A stretch of 8,045 nucleotides of DNA, taken from NCBI GenBank assembly GCA_903834645.1, contig CAILKA010000179.1, positions 1 through 8,045 of the forward strand. The letters run 5' to 3'. The notes beneath the pieces are model-generated. The model saw nothing but the letters and a program-made list of their open reading frames with translations. It was not told where the DNA came from and ran no database searches. The stretch's first letter is position 1. Each line of letters begins with the position of its first letter. The position numbers were made by a program, and so were the translations under genes. The stretch is from an uncultured beta proteobacterium. Lineage in GTDB: Bacteria > Pseudomonadota > Gammaproteobacteria > Burkholderiales > Burkholderiaceae_C. Shown in pieces: positions 1-6,266 of this stretch.

Positions 1-665
1 CCGACGTGATCGACCTCTACTACCTGCACCGCTGGGACATGTCCGTGCCCATCGAGGACTCGGTGGGCGCGATGGTGCGCCTCCTGGAGGCGGGCAAGGT
101 GAGGGCGCTCGGCCTGAGCGAGGTCTCGGCCGCGACGCTGCGCCGCGCACATGCCGTGCACCCGATCGCCGCGCTGCAGTCCGAGTACTCGCTGTGGACG
201 CGCAACCCCGAGATCGCGGTGCTGCAGGCCTGCCGCGAGCTCGGCGTGGCCTTCGTTGCCTTCAGCCCCGTGGCGCGTGGCTACTTCGCCGAGACCCCGC
301 TCGACACTTCCGCACTCCACTCGGGCGACCTGCGGCGCACGAACCCGCGCTTCGTGGGCCAGACCTGGCAGCGCAACCTCGAGCGCCTCGCGCAGTTGCG
401 TGCCATCGTCGAGGAAGCCGGCTGCCGCCCGGCCGCCTTCGCGCTGGCCTGGCTGCTGGCGCGCGGCCCGGACGTGATCCCGATTCCCGGTACCACGAGC
501 CTGCCGCACCTGCGCGAGAACGTCGCAGCCGCCGGGCTTCGCATCGCCCCGGAGCTCTTCGATGCGGCGCAGGCGCTCTTCCCGCTGGCAGATGTCTGCG
601 GCCCTCGCTACCCCGCCACGTCGCAGGCGGAGGTGGACACCGAACAGTACGCGACGCCCGCCTGA
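1..665 (+). CDS. Aldo/keto reductase, C-terminal part (5' end outside window)
   Basis: NAD(P)H-dependent oxidoreductase of the aldo/keto reductase superfamily, a cytosolic TIM barrel; the carbonyl substrate is unknown. About 220 residues are visible and the reading frame is open to the left edge (first full codon at base 3), so the N-terminal third with the catalytic Asp, Tyr and Lys is missing. The stretch DLYYLHRWD near the edge carries the catalytic-tetrad histidine (codon 27-29). Further family marks are GKVRALGLSE, the QSEYSLW strand, VAFSPVARGYF, and the cofactor-phosphate loop IPIPGTTSLPHLREN at bases 477-521, which favours NADP(H). The pattern fits the AKR group of YajO/auxin-induced-type proteins rather than the xylose-reductase type. 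The TGA stop lies 7 bases before the next gene, so co-transcription is likely. Family assignment is firm; pathway role is inferred only from neighbours. Confidence 0.93.
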   Translation, partial: DVIDLYYLHRWDMSVPIEDSVGAMVRLLEAGKVRALGLSEVSAATLRRAHAVHPIAALQSEYSLWTRNPEIAVLQACRELGVAFVAFSPVARGYFAETPLDTSALHSGDLRRTNPRFVGQTWQRNLERLAQLRAIVEEAGCRPAAFALAWLLARGPDVIPIPGTTSLPHLRENVAAAGLRIAPELFDAAQALFPLADVCGPRYPATSQAEVDTEQYATPA

Positions 666-672
666 GGCCCCC

Positions 673-1428
673 ATGGACCTTCAACTCAGAGACCGTACTG
701 CCCTTGTCACCGGTGCCAGCGTGGGCATCGGCCGGGGCATCGCCCGCGCACTGGCTGCCGAGGGCGTGCGCGTGGCCGTCACGGCGCGCCGCGTCGACAA
801 GCTGCGCGACCTTGCCGCCGAGATCGTCGCTGCCGGTGGCCATGAACCCGTGCTGATCGAGCAGGACATGTACGCCGAGGACGCCGCCGTGCGCGTGGCC
901 GATGCGGCCCGCGCCGGCCTCGGCCACGTGGACATCCTGGTCAACAACGCGGGCGGCTCGCGCAGCTTCAAGGAACTGCACGTGAGCGAGGCGCAGTGGC
1001 AGGAGGCGATCACGCTGAACTTCCACCGCCCGCGCCAGCTCGCCGACGCCCTCGTGGACGCCATGATCGAGCGGCGCTGGGGCCGCATCGTCAACCTCAC
1101 GGGCAAGAGCGAGCCCGAGCATGTCAACGGTGCCTTCTGCGCCAAGGCCGGGCTGCACAGCTGGGCCAAGGGTCTGTCACGCATGGTCGGTCCGCATGGC
1201 ATCACCGTGAACTGCATCCCTCCCGGGCGCATCCACTCCGAGCAGATCTACCGCAACTACACGCCCGAGTACCGGCAGTGGCAGTGCGAGCACGAGATCC
1301 CGATGGGCCGTTACGGCGAGCCCGAGGACCTCGCGCATCTCGTATGCTTTCTCGCCAGCCCGCTGGCCTCCTACATCACCGGCGCCGTGATTCCGGTGGA
1401 TGGGGGCCTGCGGCGCTACCAGTTCTGA
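673..1428 (+). CDS. Short-chain dehydrogenase/reductase (SDR) with atypical active site
   Basis: A 251-residue classical-length SDR. The Rossmann motif TGASVGIG is at residues 13-20, NNAG at 91-94, the structural Asn is probably N116 (in LNFHRPRQL), and the C-terminal ITGAVIPVDGG is typical. R39-R40 after the second strand suggest NADP(H). The active site is unusual. The canonical YxxxK becomes A154-F-C-A-K158: the lysine is kept but the tyrosine is replaced. The usual Ser pair after the fifth strand (NISS) reads NLTGKS at 141-146. It may therefore use another proton donor, bind without classical catalysis, or belong to a divergent SDR subfamily. ATG 673 was chosen because it gives a standard SDR N-terminus and is preceded by GAGG (664-667) overlapping the upstream stop; in-frame codons back to 562 lie inside the AKR gene. 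Annotators would often call this 3-oxoacyl-ACP reductase, which is not supported here. Confidence 0.93.
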   Translation: MDLQLRDRTALVTGASVGIGRGIARALAAEGVRVAVTARRVDKLRDLAAEIVAAGGHEPVLIEQDMYAEDAAVRVADAARAGLGHVDILVNNAGGSRSFKELHVSEAQWQEAITLNFHRPRQLADALVDAMIERRWGRIVNLTGKSEPEHVNGAFCAKAGLHSWAKGLSRMVGPHGITVNCIPPGRIHSEQIYRNYTPEYRQWQCEHEIPMGRYGEPEDLAHLVCFLASPLASYITGAVIPVDGGLRRYQF

Positions 1429-1472
1429 TTCCAGGCGACGACAAGATCGCCACCCCTCCCCATAACAACCGC

Positions 1473-1478
1473 AAGGAG
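1473..1478 (+). promoter_or_regulatory. Strong Shine-Dalgarno of the TctC gene
   Basis: AAGGAG lies 5 bases upstream of ATG 1484, in the 55-base gap between the SDR and the receptor gene. It is the best ribosome-binding site in the left block, which fits a periplasmic receptor needed in excess over the enzymes. I see no convincing sigma-70 promoter in the gap, although its A-rich patch could hide a weak one. Confidence 0.75.
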
Positions 1479-1483
1479 ACTCC

Positions 1484-2473
1484 ATGACCGTCACCCGCCG
1501 CCGTGCCCTGGCTGCCTCGACCCTGCTGGCGCCGGCGCTGATCCCGGCCGTTGCGCGCGCCCAGGCCCCGTCGAGCTGGCCGCGCCAGTCGATCCGCTTC
1601 GTCGTGCCCTTCGCCCCGGGCGGCACCTCCGAGATCGTCGCGCGCACGGTCGCGCAGGAGCTCAGCAAGCAGCTCGGCCAGACCGTCTTCGTCGACAACA
1701 AGGGCGGCGGCGCGGGCATCCCGGCGATGACCGACGTGGCCAAGGCTGCACCCGATGGCCACACGATCATCATGGGGCACGTGGGTTCGCTGGCCGTGAA
1801 CCCCTACATCTTCAACAACCAGCCCTACGACGTGAACCGGGACTTCATGCCGGTGACGCTGCTGGCCAAGGTGCCGAACCTCTTTGCGATCCACCCGGAC
1901 GTACCGGCCAAGGACTTCCGCGAGTTCGTGGCCTACGTGAAGAAGAACCCGGGCAAGCTCGACTACGGCTCGGCCGGCAACGCCAGCGCCGGGCACCTTG
2001 CGATGGAGTACCTGAAGATGGTCACGGGGATGTTCATCACGCACATCCCCTATCGCGGTACGGGCCCGCAGCTGACGGACCTGCTGGCCGGCCGCACGCA
2101 GGCCACCTCGGCCGGGCTCCCGGCGCTTCTGCCGCACATCAAGGCCGGCAAGCTGCGCGCGATCGCGGTGGGCACGGCGCAGCGCATCCCGGCACTTCCC
2201 GACGTGCCCACGGTGGCCGAGATGGGCTTCAAGGACTTCGAGACCTCGCAGTGGTACGGCATCCTCGTGCCGGCTGGCACGCCGCGCGACATCGTCAAGC
2301 GGCTGCAGGAGGAGTCGCTCAAGGCCCTGCGCAGCAACTCCGTCACGAGTCGCTTCACCAATGACGGCGCCACGGGCGGCGGCGGACCGCCGGAGGAGTT
2401 CGCGGCCTTCATCGCGCAGCAGCAGAAGACCTGGAGCGACATCGTCAAGCGCGCGGGCATCAAGCCCGACTGA
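1484..2473 (+). CDS. tctC: TctC/Bug-family periplasmic tripartite tricarboxylate receptor
   Basis: Extracytoplasmic solute-binding protein of the tripartite tricarboxylate transporter (TTT) type, 329 residues, normal for the family. The N-terminus has R5-R6-R7, a hydrophobic stretch and an AxA site (A24-R-A26 before Q27), so it is exported; the arginine triplet with ALAAS could be read by the Tat system. Bug-family marks are PFAPGGTSE at 42-50, the NKGGGAG loop at 72-78, YGSAGNASAGHL at 161-172, IPYRGTG at 188-194 and DVPTVAE at 240-246. The position after PGG that is often Asp in this family is Glu50. The ligand is probably a di- or tricarboxylate because tcuA/tcuB follow 20 bases downstream, but Bug proteins bind diverse carboxylates and the family is greatly expanded in Burkholderiales. 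The TctA/TctB membrane subunits are absent from the window and must be supplied elsewhere. The symbol denotes the family, not a proven citrate receptor. Confidence 0.95.
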   Translation: MTVTRRRALAASTLLAPALIPAVARAQAPSSWPRQSIRFVVPFAPGGTSEIVARTVAQELSKQLGQTVFVDNKGGGAGIPAMTDVAKAAPDGHTIIMGHVGSLAVNPYIFNNQPYDVNRDFMPVTLLAKVPNLFAIHPDVPAKDFREFVAYVKKNPGKLDYGSAGNASAGHLAMEYLKMVTGMFITHIPYRGTGPQLTDLLAGRTQATSAGLPALLPHIKAGKLRAIAVGTAQRIPALPDVPTVAEMGFKDFETSQWYGILVPAGTPRDIVKRLQEESLKALRSNSVTSRFTNDGATGGGGPPEEFAAFIAQQQKTWSDIVKRAGIKPD

Positions 2474-2493
2474 GCGGGGCGCACGACAGCCCG

Positions 2494-3975
2494 ATGCCTG
2501 TGGATTCGATGCGAGCACGGCACGCGCCCCCCGCCCTCGACGTGCTCGTCATCGGCGGGGGCAACGCGGCGCTGTGCGCGGCGCTGGCTGCGCGCGAAGC
2601 GGGCGCGTCGGTGTGCCTGCTCGAGGCCGCGCCGGCCGAGTGGCGTGGCGGCAACTCGATGCACACCCGCAACATCCGCTGCATGCATGACGCGCCGCAG
2701 GATGTGCTCACGCACGCCTACCCCGAGCAGGAGTTCTGGGAGGACCTGCTCAAGGTCACGGCCGGGCGCACCGATGAGTCGCTCGCACGCTTCGTGATCC
2801 GCGAATCGGCCACGGTGCGCACCTGGATGCGTCGCCACGGCGTGCGTTTCCAGCCCTCGCTGTCGGGCACGCTGCACCTGAGCCGCACCAATGCCTTCTT
2901 CCTCGGTGGCGGCAAGGCCCTCGTCAACGCCTACTACCGCAGTGCACAGGCACTGGGCGTGGAGGTGCGCTACGGCGCTGGGGTGGTCCGACTGGAGCTC
3001 GACGGCAGCCGCTTCGTGGCCGCGCACCTGGCCGACGGCTCGCGCATCGAGGCGCGCGCCTGTGTGGTGGCCAGCGGAGGCTTCGAATCGAACCGCGAGT
3101 GGCTGCGCGAGGCCTGGGGCCTGAACGAGCGCGGAGAGTGGCCGGCCGAGGCCTTCCTGATCCGCGGCACCCGCTACAACCAGGGCGTGCTGCTCAAGGA
3201 TCTCGAGCGGCTCGGTGCCGACACGATCGGCGACCCGACGCAGGCGCACATGGTGGCCATCGACGCGCGCGCGCCGCTGTACGACGGAGGCATCTGCACG
3301 CGAGTGGACTGCGTGTCGCTGGGCGTCGTCGTCAACCGCGAGGGCCTGCGCTTCTATGACGAAGGCGAGGACTTCTGGCCCAAGCGCTACGCCATCTGGG
3401 GCCGGCTCGTGGCGCGCCAGCCCGGTCAGGTCGGGCACGCCGTGATCGATGCCAAGGCGCTCGGGCGCTTCATGCCGCCGGTATTCCCCGGGGCACGGGC
3501 CGACACCCTCGAAGACCTGGCGCGCCAGCTTGGCGTGCCGACCGAAGCGCTCGTGCGCACAGTGGCCGATTTCAACGCTGCGTGCCGCGTCGGCCGCTTC
3601 GACCACGCGGTGCTCGACGATTGCCACACCGAGGGCCTGCAGCCGCCCAAGACGCACTGGGCGCGGCCCATCGACACGCCGCCCTTCTACGGCTACACCC
3701 TCAAGCCGGGCGTGACCTTCACCTACCTGGGCGTGAAGGTGGACGCCACCGCGGCCGTGCACTTCGGTGGCGTGCCGAGCGCCAACCTCTATGCAGCCGG
3801 CGAGATCATGGCCGGCAACGTGCTGGGGCAGGGCTACACCGCGGGGGTTGGGATGACGATCGGCACCGTGTTCGGGCGGCGCGCCGGGCAGTCGGCGGCT
3901 GCAGCCGCGGCCGCCCGGGGCGGCGTGGCCCACCCACTTGCAACGGGAAAGGACGCCACGCGTGCAGCAGCTTGA
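2494..3975 (+). CDS. tcuA: FAD-dependent tricarballylate dehydrogenase TcuA
   Basis: Flavoprotein of the fumarate reductase/succinate dehydrogenase FAD-binding family. By homology it oxidises tricarballylate to cis-aconitate, feeding the TCA cycle through aconitase, with electrons leaving through TcuB. The 493-residue protein has the ADP-binding fold VLVIGGGNAAL at 17-27, a substrate/FAD segment RGGNSMHTRNIRC at 51-63, NREGLRFYDEGED at 281-293, and the C-terminal FAD-contact stretch NLYAAGEIMAGN (431-442) followed by LGQGYTAGVGMTIG (444-457). The GNS plus HTRN pattern and the C-terminal block are characteristic of TcuA rather than 3-ketosteroid dehydrogenase or fumarate reductase. ATG 2494 leaves about 15 residues before the first strand; ATG 2509 is an alternative, and neither has a strong Shine-Dalgarno (GAGCGGGG near 2473-2480 is distant). 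No signal peptide is visible, so it should act at the cytoplasmic face. The 3' end overlaps tcuB. The substrate could be a related tricarboxylate. Confidence 0.94.
   Translation: MPVDSMRARHAPPALDVLVIGGGNAALCAALAAREAGASVCLLEAAPAEWRGGNSMHTRNIRCMHDAPQDVLTHAYPEQEFWEDLLKVTAGRTDESLARFVIRESATVRTWMRRHGVRFQPSLSGTLHLSRTNAFFLGGGKALVNAYYRSAQALGVEVRYGAGVVRLELDGSRFVAAHLADGSRIEARACVVASGGFESNREWLREAWGLNERGEWPAEAFLIRGTRYNQGVLLKDLERLGADTIGDPTQAHMVAIDARAPLYDGGICTRVDCVSLGVVVNREGLRFYDEGEDFWPKRYAIWGRLVARQPGQVGHAVIDAKALGRFMPPVFPGARADTLEDLARQLGVPTEALVRTVADFNAACRVGRFDHAVLDDCHTEGLQPPKTHWARPIDTPPFYGYTLKPGVTFTYLGVKVDATAAVHFGGVPSANLYAAGEIMAGNVLGQGYTAGVGMTIGTVFGRRAGQSAAAAAAARGGVAHPLATGKDATRAAA
3948..3953 (+). promoter_or_regulatory. 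Shine-Dalgarno that sets the tcuB start
   Basis: AAAGGA sits inside the last codons of tcuA, 8 bases before GTG 3962. It favours GTG 3962 over the earlier in-frame TTG at 3938, which has no comparable site, and implies translational coupling of tcuB to tcuA. Confidence 0.6.
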
Positions 3976-5077
3976 AGCCCTGGTGGCCGAGGCCGAGGTC
4001 GGGCGGCAGATGCAGATCTGCAACGCCTGCCGCTACTGCGAGGGCTTCTGCGCGGTGTTCCCGGCGATGACGCGCCGGCTCGAGTTCCCGGCATTCGATG
4101 CCCACTACCTGGCCAACCTGTGCCACAACTGCGGCGCCTGCCTGCACGCCTGCCCCTATGCGCCGCCGCACGAGTTCGCCGTGAACGTGCCGCAGGCCAT
4201 GGCGCGCGTGCGTCGCGAGACCTACACCCGGCACGCGTGGCCCGCACCCCTGGGCGTGCTCGTGCAGCGCAACGGCCTGGCGGTGGCGCTCGTGCTGAGC
4301 GTGTGCCTGGCCGGCTTCCTCGCGCTGGGTGCAGCCGCCACCGGAAGCCTGTGGCGCGCGGTGCCGGCAGGCAACTTCTACGCGATCTTCCCGCACGGGC
4401 TCATGGTGGCCCTCTTCGGCCCGGTCTTCCTCTTCGCGCTGCTCGCGCTCGGGGTGGGCGTGGTGCGCTTCTGGCGCAGCGCCCCGCCCGGGCCCGTGGG
4501 CGCGCCTGCTGCCGCCGAGGCCGTGCACGACGCGCTGCGCCTGCGCTATCTCGACGGCGGGCACGGGGAGGGCTGCAACGAGGCCGACGACCGCTTCACG
4601 CGCGTGCGCCGCGTGTTCCACCACCTGACCTTCTACGGCTTCCTGCTGTGCCTGGCGGCCACGAGCGTGGCCACCGTGTATCACTACGCCTTGGGCTGGG
4701 TGGCGCCCTACGGCTTCTCGAGCCTGCCCAAGGTGCTCGGGATGACGGGCGGAGCGGGGCTGGTCGTGGGCACGGTCGGGCTGGGCTGGTTGCGGCTGCG
4801 CCGTCACCCGCAGCACGTGGACGCCGCCTCCACGCCGATGGACATGGCCTTCATCACGCTGCTCTTCCTCACGGGTGCCACGGGCCTGGCGCTGGCGCTG
4901 CTGCGCGCCACGCCCGCGATGCCGCTGCTGCTGTGCCTGCACCTGGGAAGCGTCATGGCGTTCTTTGCCACGATGCCCTACGGCAAGTTCGCGCACGGCG
5001 TGTACCGTGCCGCGGCGCTGCTGAAGTGGGCGGTTGAAAAGCGCCTGCCCAACCCGGTGCAACTGGGTAGCGACTGA
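3962..5077 (+). CDS. tcuB: TcuB, Fe-S membrane protein that reoxidises TcuA (CitB family)
   Basis: Membrane electron-transfer partner of TcuA; in Salmonella TcuB is reported to reoxidise the TcuA flavin and hand electrons to the quinone pool. Starting at GTG 3962 it has 371 residues, close to known TcuB. Two cysteine clusters sit at the cytoplasmic N-terminus: C20-x2-C23-x2-C26-x3-C30 and C54-x2-C57-x2-C60-x3-C64-P, consistent with two [4Fe-4S] centres. About six hydrophobic segments follow, roughly at 105-125, 145-168, 220-244, 258-278, 295-315 and 320-340. Histidines in or beside them (H145, H220/H221, H241, H327, H345) are candidate haem ligands. The stretch CNACRYCEGFC followed by AVFPAM is diagnostic for TcuB/CitB. 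The GTG lies 14 bases inside the end of tcuA, so translation is probably coupled. No tcuC carrier gene follows; the next gene lies on the opposite strand. Confidence 0.94.
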   Translation: MQQLEALVAEAEVGRQMQICNACRYCEGFCAVFPAMTRRLEFPAFDAHYLANLCHNCGACLHACPYAPPHEFAVNVPQAMARVRRETYTRHAWPAPLGVLVQRNGLAVALVLSVCLAGFLALGAAATGSLWRAVPAGNFYAIFPHGLMVALFGPVFLFALLALGVGVVRFWRSAPPGPVGAPAAAEAVHDALRLRYLDGGHGEGCNEADDRFTRVRRVFHHLTFYGFLLCLAATSVATVYHYALGWVAPYGFSSLPKVLGMTGGAGLVVGTVGLGWLRLRRHPQHVDAASTPMDMAFITLLFLTGATGLALALLRATPAMPLLLCLHLGSVMAFFATMPYGKFAHGVYRAAALLKWAVEKRLPNPVQLGSD

Positions 5078-5086
5078 CCCGCCACG

Positions 5087-5117
5087 GTGCAGCGGGCATG
5101 GCCCGCCCGGGATGCAC
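5087..5117. terminator. GC-rich stem-loop between convergent genes (possible bidirectional terminator)
   Basis: The 49-base gap between tcuB and the convergent lipocalin-like gene contains GCGGGC (5092-5097), loop ATG, GCCCGC (5101-5106), extended on the outside by GTGCA (5087-5091) pairing with TGCAC (5113-5117) across a 6-base bulge. There is no T-tract on either side, so it is not a textbook intrinsic terminator. Its position suits a transcript-end or anti-read-through structure, but in such GC-rich DNA short palindromes also occur by chance. Confidence 0.4.
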
Positions 5118-5126
5118 GGCGCGCGG

Positions 5127-6266
5127 CTACAGCCGCAGGCGCCCCGCGTAACCGGTCATCTCGAGGTAGCCCAGGCCCACGCGGCGGCCCTGCGCGTCGA
5201 GCAGCTCGCTCAGCCCTTCCCAGTAGACGGTGCCGGTGGAGCGGCGCGCATCGATCTCCTGTGCATCCAGGAGGCTGCGCACGCCGAAGGTGCCGGCAGG
5301 GGTGCGCACGGTCCAGGCCACCGGGTAGGTGGCCTGCGTGGCGGGGCTCTTCCAGGTGCGGCCCGGTTCGAAGGCAACCTCCTGCGGGGCGAAGTCGCGC
5401 ACCGACTCGCCCGGTGCGCGCACGCTGCCCCCGGCCCACAGCACCGAGCCGTCGGCGCGGCGCAGCCGGAACGCCGTGAGCGCGCGCCCGTCGTCCAGGT
5501 TGATGCCGATCCAGTCCCACCCGACCGCCTCGGGGTGCAGGATCTCGTCGCTCCACTCGTGGTCGAGCCAGGCGCGGCCGGTGCCGGTGAGGCTCCTGCC
5601 CTCGAAGGCCAGGCGGCCGCGCACCTCGATCTGCGGTTCCGAGTAGTAGTGGCTCGCCTGGGTCGGCCCCGGGCCCTTGCGCGAGTAGCCATGGTCGCCC
5701 TGCAGCAGCACGGGCTGCGTGGGTGCGAGCTGCAGCTCGAGCTCCAACCCGGAGGCGCGCACGCGAGCCTGGCTCGCATCGAGTCGCCAGGAGCCCAGCC
5801 GCACGTCACGCCGTGCGAGCGAGGCCTGGTTGAGGGATTCGGGGTCGGTGTGCCACTGCCCGTTCCAGCGGGCAAGGTGCTCGGCGTGGTGGTGCCGGCC
5901 GCGTGCGAGGTCCGTGACCGCGGCGTGCGCAAAGAGCAGCTGGCGCGGGGCCAGCCGGCCAGGCAGAGCCTCGGCCATACCCGTGCGCACCCGAAAGAAC
6001 GTGAGCTGGAAGCCGAGCAACGCCGGCTCGCCTGGGGCCTGCAGCCAGCCGGTCAGGTACCACCACTCGATCCGTGTGCCGGGGTGGGCGCCGTGGTCGC
6101 GGGGGAAGACGAGTGTGCGGCCGCGGCGCACGGGATCAGGGGTTTCGGGAACGTCTGCCGTGCCGGCTTCTGAGCGGGACGCGCCCAGAGCGCCCGCGGC
6201 GGGCAGCGCAGAGGCCCCACCGATGGCCGCGAGCGCGGCGAGGCAGCTGCGCCGTCCGGGCCTCAC
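5127..6266 (-). CDS. Secreted AttH/CrtC lipocalin-like domain protein (often mislabelled carotenoid 1,2-hydratase)
   Basis: A 379-residue exported protein with the AttH/CrtC fold, two lipocalin-like beta-barrel halves. The N-terminus MRPGRRSCLAALAAIGG, followed by an Ala-rich stretch, looks like a signal peptide with twin arginines (R5-R6), possibly Tat. Family motifs are DHGAHPGTRIEWWYLTG (57-73) and, in the second half, WLDHEW (233-238) followed by GWDWIGINLDDG (249-260). The same motifs occur in the bacterial hydroxyneurosporene synthase CrtC, but no other carotenoid gene is nearby. The partner is an FtsX-type ABC permease, as in att-type operons, so a role in carrying a lipophilic envelope compound is more likely than carotenoid hydration. 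GTG 6264-6266 was chosen because it overlaps the permease stop (GTGA) and is preceded by AAGGAGG; the upstream open frame lies inside the permease gene. Ligand unknown. Confidence 0.9.
   Translation of the reverse strand: MRPGRRSCLAALAAIGGASALPAAGALGASRSEAGTADVPETPDPVRRGRTLVFPRDHGAHPGTRIEWWYLTGWLQAPGEPALLGFQLTFFRVRTGMAEALPGRLAPRQLLFAHAAVTDLARGRHHHAEHLARWNGQWHTDPESLNQASLARRDVRLGSWRLDASQARVRASGLELELQLAPTQPVLLQGDHGYSRKGPGPTQASHYYSEPQIEVRGRLAFEGRSLTGTGRAWLDHEWSDEILHPEAVGWDWIGINLDDGRALTAFRLRRADGSVLWAGGSVRAPGESVRDFAPQEVAFEPGRTWKSPATQATYPVAWTVRTPAGTFGVRSLLDAQEIDARRSTGTVYWEGLSELLDAQGRRVGLGYLEMTGYAGRLRL

Noticed and set aside
562..672. N-terminal extension of the SDR to codon 562
   Set aside because: Arg-rich extension lying wholly inside the aldo/keto reductase gene; ATG 673 with GAGG gives the normal SDR N-terminus.
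1376..2518. Minus-strand open frame opposite the TctC gene
   Set aside because: Low-complexity composition and full overlap with a clear receptor gene; an artefact of high GC.
2050..4023. Long minus-strand open frame (657 codons) opposite tctC and tcuA
   Set aside because: It lies opposite two well-supported genes; its translation is His/Arg/Ala-rich without any recognisable motif, as expected for the antisense of GC3-rich coding DNA.
5034..6173. Plus-strand open frame of 379 codons running from tcuB into the lipocalin-like gene
   Set aside because: It starts at TTG with no ribosome site, has no family motifs, and is antisense to a protein with clear CrtC/AttH motifs. Its length equal to that of the opposite gene is a coincidence.
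5127..6266. Carotenoid 1,2-hydratase function (crtC)
   Set aside because: Family motifs are shared, but the gene is coupled to an ABC permease and no carotenoid gene is in the window, so the name is not supported.
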